DNA of 64,000 nucleotides from Halobaculum roseum. Its GTDB lineage: Archaea; Halobacteriota; Halobacteria; Halobacteriales; Haloferacaceae. Each line of letters opens with the position of its first letter. The stretch's first letter is position 1. The notes beneath the pieces are model-generated. The model saw only the letters and a program-made list of their open reading frames with translations. It searched no databases and was not told the DNA's origin. The stretch covers positions 2,002,521 to 2,066,520 of the forward strand of contig NZ_CP082286.1 of assembly GCF_019880245.1 (NCBI RefSeq), given 5' to 3'. Shown in pieces: positions 53,979 through 62,748 of this stretch. The position numbers were made by a program, and so were the translations under genes.

Positions 53979-54830
53979 TCAGCTGAACGGGTTCGTGAAT
54001 CCGTCGTCGCGGCCGCCGCGGTCGCCCTCGCCGCCGTCGGCGAACGCATCCGTTCCGTCGTCGCCGTCGCCGAAGCGGAAGCCGCCGGCGTTCGTCGTCA
54101 CCGTCATCCCGAGCATGTCGGGGCGTTTGCGCAGCGCGGCGGCGACCTCCCGGTAGGCGTCGGCGGCGTCGCTGTGCGGGCGGTAGGAGACGGCCGGCTG
54201 GCCGGCGTCCTGCGCCTTCGGGATCGACTCGTCGTGGGGGACGTGCCCGAGGAGTTCGGTGTCGAGGAAGCTCGCGATCCGGTCGGCGGGTGGCGAGCGA
54301 CCCGTCCCGGACTTCGTGAGCACGACGCCGCCGACGGGGGCGTCGGCGCGCTCGGCGACGGTGATCGTCTTGTCGGCGTCGCGGATGGAGGCGACCCGCG
54401 GCGTCGACACGAGCACCGAGGCGTCCGCGCCCGACATGGGCACGACCGTCTCGCTGCTGACGCCGGCGGCGGTGTCGACGAGCACGGCGTCGTAGCGGGC
54501 CTTCAGCGCGTCCATCGCGGCCGGGAAGCGGTCCAGATCGGAGTCGACGAAGCCGTCGAGGGTGACGCCGCTGGGCACCACGTCGAACCCGCCCGGCGCG
54601 GGGTAGGTGGCGTCGGTGACGCCGGCGCCGCCCGCGAGCACGTCGTGGAGGGTCCGGCCGCCGTTGACGCGGATGTCGAGGAAGTCGACGGCGTTCGCCA
54701 TCGCCAGGTCCGCCTCGACGACCGCGACGGCGCGACCGTCCTCCGCGAGCGCCGCCGCGAGGTTGAGGCTCGTCGTCGTCTTGCCGACGCCCCCCTTCGC
54801 GCCGACGACGGCGAGCACGCGTCCGTCCAT
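53979..54830 (-). CDS. MinD/ParA-type P-loop ATPase
   Basis: This 283-residue protein has the deviant Walker A KGGVGKTT (residues 12-19), VVEADLAMANAVDFLD, VLVDTAAGVSSET and LTKSGTG. It is a MinD/ParA/Mrp-like membrane- or DNA-associated ATPase. In place of the usual amphipathic membrane-targeting helix it ends in a Gly/Asp-rich tail closing with DDGFTNPFS. Haloarchaea carry several MinD homologues linked to motility and chemoreceptor placement; which one this is cannot be said. It lies between the acetyltransferase and kinase genes on the same strand. Confidence 0.88.
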   Translation of the reverse strand: MDGRVLAVVGAKGGVGKTTTSLNLAAALAEDGRAVAVVEADLAMANAVDFLDIRVNGGRTLHDVLAGGAGVTDATYPAPGGFDVVPSGVTLDGFVDSDLDRFPAAMDALKARYDAVLVDTAAGVSSETVVPMSGADASVLVSTPRVASIRDADKTITVAERADAPVGGVVLTKSGTGRSPPADRIASFLDTELLGHVPHDESIPKAQDAGQPAVSYRPHSDAADAYREVAAALRKRPDMLGMTVTTNAGGFRFGDGDDGTDAFADGGEGDRGGRDDGFTNPFS

Positions 54831-54968
54831 GCCCGGGGTTCGTCGTGCTCCCGACTTAACTGCCGCCCCCGAAGTATCGCGCGTGAGACTGCCGGGGCCG
54901 GGTCCGGCGCCGTCGCGGTCGGCCGCCGCGCGCGACCGACGGCCGGACTTCGGGGTCGCCCGCCCGAC

Positions 54969-55724
54969 TCAGAGGTACGCCGCGTCCCACCGGCTCGCCT
55001 TCCGTTTGTTCCCGCACTCGCTACACTCGACGCGGTCCATGGTGTCGACGCTCACCGCGAAGCTGCCGCAGTTGCCGCAGACGTACCCCTCCCGCTCGGT
55101 CCGCTCGCGGTCGGTGTACGTCGCGTAGAAGGGGGCCTCCGACGCGCGCTCGGCCTCGTCGTAGGCGACGTACACCTGCTCGCCGTCGTCGGTCACGCGC
55201 GCCTCCGTGAGCACCTGCTCGCCGTCGCCGCTGGGGAAGCGCGCGAACACGCGCTCGCGGAACTGCTCGTTCCCGATCTCGACGGTTCGGTCGCCGATCT
55301 CGGCGAACCCCTCGCGCTCGTAGAACTCGCCGCCCGCCTCGTTGGCCTCGAGCACGCGCCCCTCGAGTCGCTCGGCGCCCAGCTCTAGCAGCTCCGTCTC
55401 CGCCCGGCGCAGCAGGTCGTCGCCGATCCCCTTCCCGCGGTGATCCGGATGCACGTGGAGCCAGTCCAGCTCCCCGACCGGCTCGCGGCGCTCGACGAGC
55501 TGACTCTGGACGAACCCCACGATATCGCCGTCCTCCACGGCGACGACGAACACCGCGTTCTCGCCGGCGAGCGCGTCGGTGACCGTCTCGGCGTCGTACC
55601 ACGACTCGACGGCGTCGTCGATGAGGTCCGCCGAGAGCGCGTGGCTGTAGGAGGCCGACAGCGATGCGCGCGCGGTCTCGCGGATGTCGTCAACGTCCTC
55701 GGTCGTCGCGTCCCTGAGGTCCAT
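54969..55724 (-). CDS. GNAT acetyltransferase with C-terminal zinc ribbon
   Basis: In this 251-residue protein, residues about 1-160 form a GNAT domain with the acetyl-CoA loop HPDHRGKGIGDDLL and the late ANEAGGEFYEREGF. After a strand-rich linker (EQVLTEARVTDDGEQVYVAY), a zinc ribbon closes the protein (CGNCGSFAVSV ... VECSECGNKRKASRW). The ribbon may bind the substrate protein or nucleic acid. The target is unknown. ATG 55724 gives MDLRDATTEDVD; a start five codons upstream is possible. Confidence 0.87.
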   Translation of the reverse strand: MDLRDATTEDVDDIRETARASLSASYSHALSADLIDDAVESWYDAETVTDALAGENAVFVVAVEDGDIVGFVQSQLVERREPVGELDWLHVHPDHRGKGIGDDLLRRAETELLELGAERLEGRVLEANEAGGEFYEREGFAEIGDRTVEIGNEQFRERVFARFPSGDGEQVLTEARVTDDGEQVYVAYDEAERASEAPFYATYTDRERTEREGYVCGNCGSFAVSVDTMDRVECSECGNKRKASRWDAAYL

Positions 55725-55885
55725 GTGGATCTGTAACACGGTCAGTTACTTAATCACGCGGGCGCTTACCCCCGCGTCGATCCGGTACGACCCGCTTACC
55801 ACCCGGCGCGGACGGGAGGCCGACCCCCGCGGTCGCGGACACAACCACCGTCACGAACCGCCGCCTCCCGTGGTACTATCACGCA

Positions 55886-55897
55886 CGATGTACATCG
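55886..55897. promoter_or_regulatory. 12-bp perfect palindrome before the HAD gene
   Basis: CGATGTACATCG lies seven bases ahead of the ATG at 55905. It could be an operator or overlap the transcription start. Confidence 0.35.
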
Positions 55898-55904
55898 GTG
55901 GAGT

Positions 55905-56579
55905 ATGCCCGAGACGCTCTGTTTCGACATGTACGGGACGCTGTGTGACACGAGCAGCGTGACGAGCACGCTCGCCGACGAGCTCGACGCGCCCGACGCC
56001 CTCGTGTCGGAGCTGGACGCCACATGGCGAGCGAAGCAGCTCCAGTATTCCTACCAGTCGGCCCTGATGGAGGAGTATCGGCCGTTCTGGGACGTGACCG
56101 CCGACGCGCTCGCGTACGCGTTGAACCAGTGGGGTGTCGAGGCAGACGACCCGACCCGCGAGCGGATCCTCGCCGCCTACGAGCACCTCGACCCGTACCC
56201 GGACGCGATCGAGACGCTGACCCGGCTCTCGGAGGCGGGCCACACGGTGACGGTGCTGTCGAACGGCAACCCCGAGATGCTGGAGACGCTCGCCGACAAC
56301 GCGGGGCTCGCGCCGCACCTCGACGACGTGATCAGCGCCGACGAGGTGTCGACGTTCAAGCCGAACCCCGCGGTGTACGAGAACGCGGCCGCCCGAACCG
56401 ACACGCCGATCGACCGCTGTCGGCTCGTCTCGGGCAACGCCTGGGATGTCGCGGGCGCGGGGAGCGCGGGAATGGCGACCGCGTGGGTGAACCGAGCGAA
56501 CGACCCGTTCGAGGAGATCGGCGTCGACCCCTCCCTCGAGGTGCGTTCCCTCTCGGAGGTCGCGGACGAACTCGCCTGA
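55905..56579 (+). CDS. Haloacid dehalogenase type II-like hydrolase
   Basis: This 224-residue HAD enzyme has nucleophile Asp8 in CFDMYGT, Arg/Gln residues in ATWRAKQLQYSY, VLSNGNPEML, STFKPNPAVYE and SGNAWDVAGA. This set, especially WRxKQLxYSY and SGNAWD, is that of L-2-haloacid dehalogenases rather than generic phosphatases. It would hydrolyse a C-halogen bond to a hydroxy acid, but promiscuous phosphatase activity is possible. It lies 186 bp ahead of the second transporter operon on the same strand. Confidence 0.9.
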   Translation: MPETLCFDMYGTLCDTSSVTSTLADELDAPDALVSELDATWRAKQLQYSYQSALMEEYRPFWDVTADALAYALNQWGVEADDPTRERILAAYEHLDPYPDAIETLTRLSEAGHTVTVLSNGNPEMLETLADNAGLAPHLDDVISADEVSTFKPNPAVYENAAARTDTPIDRCRLVSGNAWDVAGAGSAGMATAWVNRANDPFEEIGVDPSLEVRSLSEVADELA

Positions 56580-56658
56580 CCGCCGCGCCCGGGGCGAACC
56601 GGGGAGCCATCGGGACGAAGTTTATTGCTTGATCGACAGACTGAAACGGCCTACGAGT

Positions 56659-56671
56659 GATAACCATTATC
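56659..56671. promoter_or_regulatory. Dyad 1 upstream of second transporter operon
   Basis: gataa-cca-ttatc is a perfect 5-bp inverted repeat in an AT-rich block about 100 bp ahead of the binding-protein gene. Confidence 0.4.
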
Positions 56672-56691
56672 ATGGGGGATCTCCGCTTTCC

Positions 56692-56704
56692 ATATTACCA
56701 ATAT
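56692..56704. promoter_or_regulatory. Dyad 2 upstream of second transporter operon
   Basis: atatt-acc-aatat is an inverted repeat of the same size. Its centre is 33 bp (about three helical turns) from dyad 1, so both face one side of the DNA. Confidence 0.4.
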
Positions 56705-56736
56705 TAACACGATTTAAGGGGATATGGGCGGAACGT

Positions 56737-56744
56737 TCATTAAG
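56737..56744 (+). promoter_or_regulatory. TATA-like box of second transporter operon
   Basis: tcattaag lies about 22-29 bp ahead of the ATG at 56766. Another candidate, gatttaaggg, lies at 56711-56720. Confidence 0.45.
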
Positions 56745-56765
56745 GTTGCTTCCCGCGGTTGGGTC

Positions 56766-58115
56766 ATGGCACGGGATACCACCGCACTCAGCAGACGTGA
56801 TGTGCTCAAGGCGTCCGGCGCGGCCGGCGCCGCAGGATTGACAGGACTGGCAGGTTGTGCCGGCGTCGGCGGCGGCGGCGACTCGGAGTACCCGGCGCTC
56901 GGGAACTACCCGGTCGAGGGCGACGAGGTCGTCTTCGGGTTCAACGTCCCGCAGTCGGGGTCGTACTCCCAGGAGGGCGCGGACGAACTGCGCGGCTACA
57001 ACCTCGCGGTCGAACACCTGAACAACGGCGGCGGCTGGGTCGACAACTGGGACGGGCTCTCCGGGGACGGCGTCCTCGGCAAGACGGTCACCGCAGTGGA
57101 AGGTGACACGGCGACCGACCCCGACACGGCGCGACAGTCCGCGTCGCGGATGATCAGCCGCGACAACGCGATCATGATCACCGGCGGGTCGTCCTCCGGT
57201 GTCGCCATCGCGGTCCAGGAGCTGTGTCAGGAGGAGAAGGTCCAGTTCCAGTGTTGTATCACCCACTCCAACGACACCACCGGGGGCTCGTGTGTCCGCT
57301 ACTCCTTCCGGGAGATGTTCAACGCGTACATGACCGGACAGGCGCTCGCGCCCGTCCTCGCCGAGGAGTACGGCGAGGATCTGAACTTCTACCAGCTGTA
57401 CGCCGACTACTCGTGGGGGCAGACCCAGCAGGCGTCGATGGAGCAGTTCTTCACCGAGGTCGGCAACTGGAGCCAGATCGAGTCGGTGCCGACGCCGCTC
57501 GGCACCTCCGACTACTCGTCGTACCTCTCGGACGTGCCGCGCGACGAGACGGACGTGCTCGTGCTCAACCACTACGGGCTGGACGCGGCGAACTCCCTCC
57601 CGCAGGCGATCGAGGCCGGCCTCGATCAGGACATGGAGATCGTCGTCCCGCTGTACAACCGGCTGATGGCCGAGGCCGCCAGCGACTCCATCGGCGGCAT
57701 CTTCGGCACGGCCGACTGGAACTGGCAGCTGGAGGACGACGCCTCCCAGTCGTTCGTCGAGTTCTACCGCGAGGAGCACGACCGCGCGCCCAGCTACGGC
57801 GCTCGCATCGCGTACACGCAGACGCTGCAGTACGCCGCGGCCGTCGAGCGGGCGGAGACGTTCTACGCGCCGGAGGTCATCCGCGAGCTGGAGGGCCACG
57901 AGTACAGCGGCGCGGGTCTCGGCAACGAGACCATGCGCGGCTGCGACCACCAGGCACAGCGTGACGTGCTCGTGTGTCAGGGCGTCGATCCCTCCGAGCA
58001 GACGGAGGACCTGCTGCTCAATATCGTCAGCCAGACCTCGCGGGACGACCTGGGGTACGCGTGCGACGCCGGTCCGGCCGCCGAGTGTGAGCTGGGCGAC
58101 TACGGCGACGAGTGA
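56766..58115 (+). CDS. ABC transporter substrate-binding lipoprotein, HAAT type (second operon), Cys-rich
   Basis: This 449-residue protein has a Tat lipoprotein signal (LSRRDVLKASG, Arg10-Arg11; lipobox LAGC, Cys31). It then shows the amide/urea/branched-chain binding-protein fold (FGFNVPQSGSYSQEGADELRGYNLAVEHLN, MITGGSSSGVAIAVQ). Unlike the first operon's protein it is rich in cysteine after the anchor (LCQEEKVQFQCC, SCVRYS, GCDHQ, VCQG, YACD, ECEL), which suggests disulphides outside the cell. The substrate is unknown and likely differs from the first system. ATG 56766 puts RR at the usual place; an upstream ATG does not. Confidence 0.9.
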   Translation: MARDTTALSRRDVLKASGAAGAAGLTGLAGCAGVGGGGDSEYPALGNYPVEGDEVVFGFNVPQSGSYSQEGADELRGYNLAVEHLNNGGGWVDNWDGLSGDGVLGKTVTAVEGDTATDPDTARQSASRMISRDNAIMITGGSSSGVAIAVQELCQEEKVQFQCCITHSNDTTGGSCVRYSFREMFNAYMTGQALAPVLAEEYGEDLNFYQLYADYSWGQTQQASMEQFFTEVGNWSQIESVPTPLGTSDYSSYLSDVPRDETDVLVLNHYGLDAANSLPQAIEAGLDQDMEIVVPLYNRLMAEAASDSIGGIFGTADWNWQLEDDASQSFVEFYREEHDRAPSYGARIAYTQTLQYAAAVERAETFYAPEVIRELEGHEYSGAGLGNETMRGCDHQAQRDVLVCQGVDPSEQTEDLLLNIVSQTSRDDLGYACDAGPAAECELGDYGDE

Positions 58116-58182
58116 CCGACGGCTAGGTCCTCCCGCTCCGTACCGGCACGTTCTTATCGACTCACCTGAACCACGTCAACGA

Positions 58183-58239
58183 ATGTCAACACCGACAACT
58201 ACTACCAAGCGGACCACACCGCACCTACACGAACGATAA
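58183..58239 (+). CDS. 18-residue Thr-rich leader ORF before livH2 (tentative)
   Basis: ATG 58183 opens an 18-codon frame (MSTPTTTTKRTTPHLHER). Its TAA overlaps the ATG of the LivH-type gene (taatg at 58237-58241). Such an arrangement could couple translation or act as a leader. It is too short to tell from chance. Confidence 0.3.
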   Translation: MSTPTTTTKRTTPHLHER

Positions 58240-59195
58240 TGTTGCTCCTACAGTCCGAGATCGCATCGATACTCCTCAACGGCCTCCAACAGGGCGCGAT
58301 CTATGCGCTGTTGGGTATCGGCCTCACTATCATCCTGGGGACGATGGAGTTCCTGAACCTCGCGCACGGGGCGCTCTATCTCGTCGGCGCGTACACGGGA
58401 CTGATCGTCTTTCAGGAAACCGCCCTCTCGAACGGGCTGTTGTACAGTTCCGGGATAACGACCCTCGGCTTCGAGGGAGGCTTTCTCGCCGCGCTGTTCG
58501 TCGTCCCGATCGTCGGGTTCGGCATCGGGCTCCTCATGGAGCGGTTCGTCGCCGAGCCGTTCTACGATCGGCCCGAGACGGACCAACTGCTCGTGACGTT
58601 CGGCCTCGCGCTGATCGTCGAGGAGACCGTCAAGAACGTCATCGGCGGGAACACGTTCCAGTCGATCGCTCCCTCGACGATCTTCGGCGTCAACGTCTCC
58701 CAGCCGATCAGCCTGCCGCTCGTCGGCCTGTTCCCGTCGTGGCGGCTGTTTATCATCGGCATCGCGTTCCTCGTCATCGGTCTGACGTACCTCGTGATCG
58801 AGCGGACGGACTTCGGGCTCGTCGTTCAGGCGGGCACCCACGACTCCGAGATGGTCCGGATCCTCGGCATCCCGATCAACCGCTCGTACAGCCTGGTGTT
58901 CGCGGTCGGGGCTGCGCTCGCGGCCTTCGCGGGCCTCATCGGCGCGTCGATCCAGACGGTCAGCCCCCAGATCGGTACCGAACAGGCGCTGGTTCCGGCG
59001 TTCCTCACCATCGTCGTCGGCGGCGCCGGCTCCGTTCGCGGGGCCATCGCCGGCGGCCTGGTGCTGGGCGTCATCATCTCGGCGATGACCCAGACGTACA
59101 GCCAGTGGGCGCAGATCGTTCTCTACCTGTTCGTCGCGCTCATGCTCATCGTCAAGCCCGAGGGCCTGTTCGGCTCCGCGGAGGTGGGCGAATGA
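58239..59195 (+). CDS. livH: ABC transporter permease LivH type (second operon)
   Basis: This 318-residue membrane protein has about eight helices and the LivH marks GLTIILGTMEFLNLAHGALYL and TIVVGGAGSVRGAIAGGLVLG. It forms a heterodimer with the following LivM-type protein. The 123-bp gap after the binding-protein gene contains a TATA-like ttcttatcg and an 18-codon frame, so an extra promoter inside the operon is possible. Its TGA overlaps the next ATG at 59192. Confidence 0.93.
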   Translation: MLLLQSEIASILLNGLQQGAIYALLGIGLTIILGTMEFLNLAHGALYLVGAYTGLIVFQETALSNGLLYSSGITTLGFEGGFLAALFVVPIVGFGIGLLMERFVAEPFYDRPETDQLLVTFGLALIVEETVKNVIGGNTFQSIAPSTIFGVNVSQPISLPLVGLFPSWRLFIIGIAFLVIGLTYLVIERTDFGLVVQAGTHDSEMVRILGIPINRSYSLVFAVGAALAAFAGLIGASIQTVSPQIGTEQALVPAFLTIVVGGAGSVRGAIAGGLVLGVIISAMTQTYSQWAQIVLYLFVALMLIVKPEGLFGSAEVGE

Positions 59196-60382
59196 GCGGC
59201 GACCGCTCGGGCGACGCGAACGAGGCGGTCCCCGACGGCGGCACCGTGACCGAGGACGCCGCCGGCGGCTCCGGCGGCTCCGCGCTGGCGGGGCTGCGCG
59301 ACCGCGACGACTTCGTCGTGATCGCGACGGCGGCGGCGCTGGTCGTGTTCCCGTTCCTGCTGATCGACATCCTCGGCGCGGTCGGAGACGTGATCGGCAT
59401 CTCCATCGGCGGCTACACCGGTCTGCCGTCGCTGGTGCTCATCTACGGCATCATCGTCATCGGTTTCAACCTCCTGCTCGGCTACACCGGCCTGCTGTCG
59501 TTCGGTCACGCCGCGTTCTTCGGATCCGCGGCGTACTCGGCCGCGCTGTTCAGTCAGGTCGTCCCGAGCCCGATCCTCATGGTGATCGCCGGCACGATCG
59601 TCGCGACGCTGCTCGCGTGGCCGATCGGGTTCGTCTCGATCCGCCGGTCGGGCGTGTACTTCGCCGTCCTGACCCTGACGTTCGGGCAGGCGTTGTACTT
59701 CTGGGCGCTCGGCCCGGGGTCGTGGCTCACCGGCGGCGACAACGGCTTCTCGGGGATCGAGGCACACGGGCTGTTCGTCGGGGCGCTCCCGCTGGACGCC
59801 CAGCTGGTCCCCGTGTTCGACTCGTACACGGTGATGTACGGGTTCACGTCGGTCGTGATGCTCGCCGCCCTCTGGGTCGGCAACCGGATCATCAACTCGC
59901 CGTACGGCCTCATCTTCGAGGCGCTCGGCGAGAACGAGGAACGCGTCGAGTTCGTCGGGCTCAACGTGTTCCGCTACAAGCTGATGGCGTTCATCATCTC
60001 CGCCGTGTTCGCCGGCGTGGGCGGCGCGATGTTCGTCATCCACGAGCAGTACATCCACCCGACGACGGGGCTGTACTGGATCCAGTCGGGCGACTTCGTC
60101 ATCATGACGGTCCTCGGCGGCACCGGCAGCCTCATCGGGCCGGTGTTCGGCGCGCTCGTGTTCGAGTACGTCGCGAACGTCATCTCCGGCGTCAGCCTGC
60201 CGATGATCGGCTCCATCGGCTCGCTGTGGCGGTTCGTGCTCGGTGCGGTGTTCGTGTTCATCGTGTGGGTGTTCCCGCGGGGCATCTACGGCGCGTTCGC
60301 GGACCTCGCGGCGATGGTGAACGGCCGGGGCGGCGGCGACGGCGACGAGCCGGCCGCGGCCGACGGGGGTGAGCGCGAATGA
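59192..60382 (+). CDS. livM: ABC transporter permease LivM type (second operon)
   Basis: This 396-residue permease has a Gly/Asp-rich cytoplasmic N-terminus of about 40 residues, then about ten helices. GFNLLLGYTGLLSFGHAAFFGSAAY is the LivM first-half signature, and MTVLGGTGSLIGPVFGALVFEY is the coupling-loop region. The C-terminus is Gly/Asp-rich. It is distinct from livM of the first operon in loops and tails, so the two systems are not a recent duplication. ATG overlap joins it to livH and to livG (60379). Confidence 0.92.
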   Translation: MSGDRSGDANEAVPDGGTVTEDAAGGSGGSALAGLRDRDDFVVIATAAALVVFPFLLIDILGAVGDVIGISIGGYTGLPSLVLIYGIIVIGFNLLLGYTGLLSFGHAAFFGSAAYSAALFSQVVPSPILMVIAGTIVATLLAWPIGFVSIRRSGVYFAVLTLTFGQALYFWALGPGSWLTGGDNGFSGIEAHGLFVGALPLDAQLVPVFDSYTVMYGFTSVVMLAALWVGNRIINSPYGLIFEALGENEERVEFVGLNVFRYKLMAFIISAVFAGVGGAMFVIHEQYIHPTTGLYWIQSGDFVIMTVLGGTGSLIGPVFGALVFEYVANVISGVSLPMIGSIGSLWRFVLGAVFVFIVWVFPRGIYGAFADLAAMVNGRGGGDGDEPAAADGGERE

Positions 60383-61137
60383 GCCTCCTGCACACGGACG
60401 GCCTGACGAAGGAGTTCGGCGGGCTGGTCGCCGTCGACGACGTGACCTTCGAGGTCGAGTCCGGCGAGACCCGGGCGGTCATCGGCCCGAACGGCGCCGG
60501 CAAGTCGACGCTCATCAACTGCATCACCGGCGCGCTCGAGCCGACCGCCGGGAGCGTCGAGTTCGACGGCGAGGACATCACGAACCTGGAGCCGCACGAG
60601 ACCGTGCAGGCGGGGATCTCGAAGTCGTTCCAGACGGCGTCGATCTTCCCGGAGATGACCGTCCGGCAGAACGTCGAGATCGCCGCGCTGGCGGCCGAAC
60701 ACGGCTCGTTCCAGGTCAACTTCCTCAAGCGACTCGCCGGGTTCGACGCGGTGCACGACACGGCCGACCGGATGCTCGAGGCGGTCGATCTGCTCGGGGA
60801 CGCCGACGTGGAGGCGGCGAGCCTCCCGTACGGCGACAAGCGCCGCCTGGAGATCGCGATCGCGTTGGCCTCCGAGCCGGACCTGTTGCTGATGGACGAA
60901 CCGACCGCCGGCATGTCGCCGGACGAGACGGCCGAAACCGTGGACCTCGTGGAGGAACTCCAGGAGGACCTCGGGCTCACGATACTCATCGTGGAACACG
61001 ACATGGAGATCATCTTCCGAATCGCCGACCGGATCCTCGTGTTGAACCGGGGGCAGGTCATCGCCGACGGTACGCCCGAGGAGGTTCAACAGAGCGAACA
61101 GGTGCAGGAGGCGTACCTCGGGGGGGTGGAGCTGTGA
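60379..61137 (+). CDS. livG: ABC transporter ATP-binding protein LivG type (second operon)
   Basis: This 252-residue ATPase has GPNGAGKST, FQTASIFPEMTVRQNV, Walker B LLLMDEPTAGMSP and IVEHDMEII. The ABC signature is altered from LSGGQ to LPYGDKRRLEIAIAL, a variation seen in LivG/UrtD-type proteins of this group. It pairs with LivF to drive uptake. Its start overlaps livM (ATGA) and its stop overlaps the GTG of livF (GTGA). Confidence 0.93.
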   Translation: MSLLHTDGLTKEFGGLVAVDDVTFEVESGETRAVIGPNGAGKSTLINCITGALEPTAGSVEFDGEDITNLEPHETVQAGISKSFQTASIFPEMTVRQNVEIAALAAEHGSFQVNFLKRLAGFDAVHDTADRMLEAVDLLGDADVEAASLPYGDKRRLEIAIALASEPDLLLMDEPTAGMSPDETAETVDLVEELQEDLGLTILIVEHDMEIIFRIADRILVLNRGQVIADGTPEEVQQSEQVQEAYLGGVEL

Positions 61138-62027
61138 GCTCCGACGCCCCCGACTCCGCCGAGGACGCGGCCGACGGGGCCGCCGCCGCGGACACGACCG
61201 ACGAGGACGCGGCCAAGGAGGCCGCCGCGGTGGAGAAGGCCGACTCTCACGCCGCGCGGGCGACCGCCGCGGCCGCCGACGGCGACCACCTCCTCTCGGT
61301 CGAGGACGTCGACGCCTACTACGGGCAGAGTCACATCCTCCGCGACCTCTCGATGCACGTCGAGGAGGGCGAGGTGTGTACGCTGCTGGGGCGCAACGGC
61401 GCGGGCAAGACGACGACGTTGCGGTCGATCGCGGGCGCTCGCCCGCCGGACGTCCGCGACGGCGTGATCCGGTTCAAGGGGTCCGACATCACCGACTACT
61501 CGACGGAGGACGTCTCCTCGCTGGGTATCTCGCTGGTGCCGGAGGAACGTCGCGTGTTCCCCAACCTCTCGGTGGAGGAGAACCTCCACCTGTCGGACGT
61601 CGCGCGCAACTGGTCGAACACGTTCGGACGCGAGGTGTCGATGGAGCACGCGGGGATGTCCGACGAGGAGGTGTACGAGGTGTTCCCGCGGCTCGAGGAG
61701 CGTCGCTCACAGAAGGCGGGGACGCTCTCCGGCGGCGAACAGCAGATGCTCGCGATCGCGCGATCGCTGAAGCAGGACACGGACCTGCTGATGCTCGACG
61801 AGCCCTACGAGGGGCTCGCCCCGCAGATCATCGAGACGGTCGAGGCGGCGATCGAGCAGATCGCCGACGCCGGGACCACGATCCTGCTCGTCGAGCAGAA
61901 CGCCGTCGCCGCGATGAACATCGCCGACCGCGCGTACGTGATCGACCAGGGCGAGGTCGTCTTCGCCGGCGACTCCGAGGAGCTCCGGGCCGACGAGCAA
62001 ACCCGCGAGAAGTACCTGGGTGTCTGA
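61134..62027 (+). CDS. livF: ABC transporter ATP-binding protein LivF type (second operon)
   Basis: The protein is 297 residues from the GTG at 61134. The first ~50 residues are an Ala/Asp/Glu-rich, probably disordered extension. The ATPase follows with GRNGAGKTT, LVPEERRVFPNLSVEENL (Q-loop region of LivF), signature LSGGEQQMLAIARSL and DEPYEGLAP. Note Arg in place of Pro in the usual GPNGAGK. The gene is followed after one base by a thioredoxin-fold gene, which probably belongs to the same transcript. Confidence 0.92.
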   Translation: MSSDAPDSAEDAADGAAAADTTDEDAAKEAAAVEKADSHAARATAAAADGDHLLSVEDVDAYYGQSHILRDLSMHVEEGEVCTLLGRNGAGKTTTLRSIAGARPPDVRDGVIRFKGSDITDYSTEDVSSLGISLVPEERRVFPNLSVEENLHLSDVARNWSNTFGREVSMEHAGMSDEEVYEVFPRLEERRSQKAGTLSGGEQQMLAIARSLKQDTDLLMLDEPYEGLAPQIIETVEAAIEQIADAGTTILLVEQNAVAAMNIADRAYVIDQGEVVFAGDSEELRADEQTREKYLGV

Positions 62028-62028
62028 G

Positions 62029-62748
62029 ATGGCGGCCGATCCCACCCCCGGAAACGCGTCCGACCCCCCGGACCCCGAGGCCATGCTCGACCGGCTGATC
62101 GAGGTCGGCGCGATCCGCGAGGACGAGAACGACACGCTCCGGATCTCCGCGGCGTTGCACGACATCATCGACCTGTACGAGCAAAGCTACGGCGACCTCC
62201 CCGACAAGGAGTTCACCGAGGCCGTCGCCGACGCGTTCGGCCTCGAGTACTCGGAGGCCGTCCGTCGCATCGACGAGGAGGGCGTCACCCGCGAGGAGTT
62301 CGTCGCGTACCTCTCGCTTCGCTCGCACTTCGAGGACGAGGACGAGTCGGTGCCCGACCCGCTCGAACGGGCGACGATGGCGTCCATCGTCGTCGACGTG
62401 GCGCCGGCGACGCCCGTCCCGCAGGGGATGCGCGAACTCGAGGACGACGAGGTCGAGGCGTTCCTCGACGCCAACGAGCGCGCGGTCGTGTTCGTCTGGC
62501 GGCTCCGGTGTGACCCCTGCGAGTCGATGAAGGCCGAACTCGCGGAGACGCTCGACTTGCTCCCCGACGACGTGGCGGTCGCCGGCGTCGACGGCGAGGC
62601 CACGCCGACCGTTCGCGAGCGGTTCGACGTGGACGTGGCGCCGGCGGTTGTGTGCGTCGCCGACGGCCGGCAGGCGGGGGTCGAGACCGGGTACCAGTCG
62701 CCGTCGGCCGTCGCCGATCTGGTGGCGGACGCCTTCGGCGACGACTGA
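62029..62748 (+). CDS. Thioredoxin-fold protein at the end of the second transporter operon
   Basis: In this 239-residue cytoplasmic protein the N-terminal ~125 residues are helical and acidic (MLDRLIEVGAIREDEND ... HDIIDLYEQSYGDLPDKEF). The C-terminal ~95 residues look like thioredoxin: VVFVWRLRCDPCESMKAEL with a CxxC pair, VAGVDGEATPTVRERFDVDVAPAVVC carrying the cis-Pro region, and a last helix. It could be a redox or chaperone partner. It begins one base after livF; a GTG at 62020 overlapping that stop is an alternative. Why a transporter operon should carry it is unknown. Confidence 0.82.
   Translation: MAADPTPGNASDPPDPEAMLDRLIEVGAIREDENDTLRISAALHDIIDLYEQSYGDLPDKEFTEAVADAFGLEYSEAVRRIDEEGVTREEFVAYLSLRSHFEDEDESVPDPLERATMASIVVDVAPATPVPQGMRELEDDEVEAFLDANERAVVFVWRLRCDPCESMKAELAETLDLLPDDVAVAGVDGEATPTVRERFDVDVAPAVVCVADGRQAGVETGYQSPSAVADLVADAFGDD

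Noticed and set aside
53045..54049. A single 334-residue kinase starting at 54049
   Set aside because: The first ~100 residues are Arg/Pro-rich shadow. The true N-terminus is in another frame (GTG 53910), joined through a one-base frameshift.
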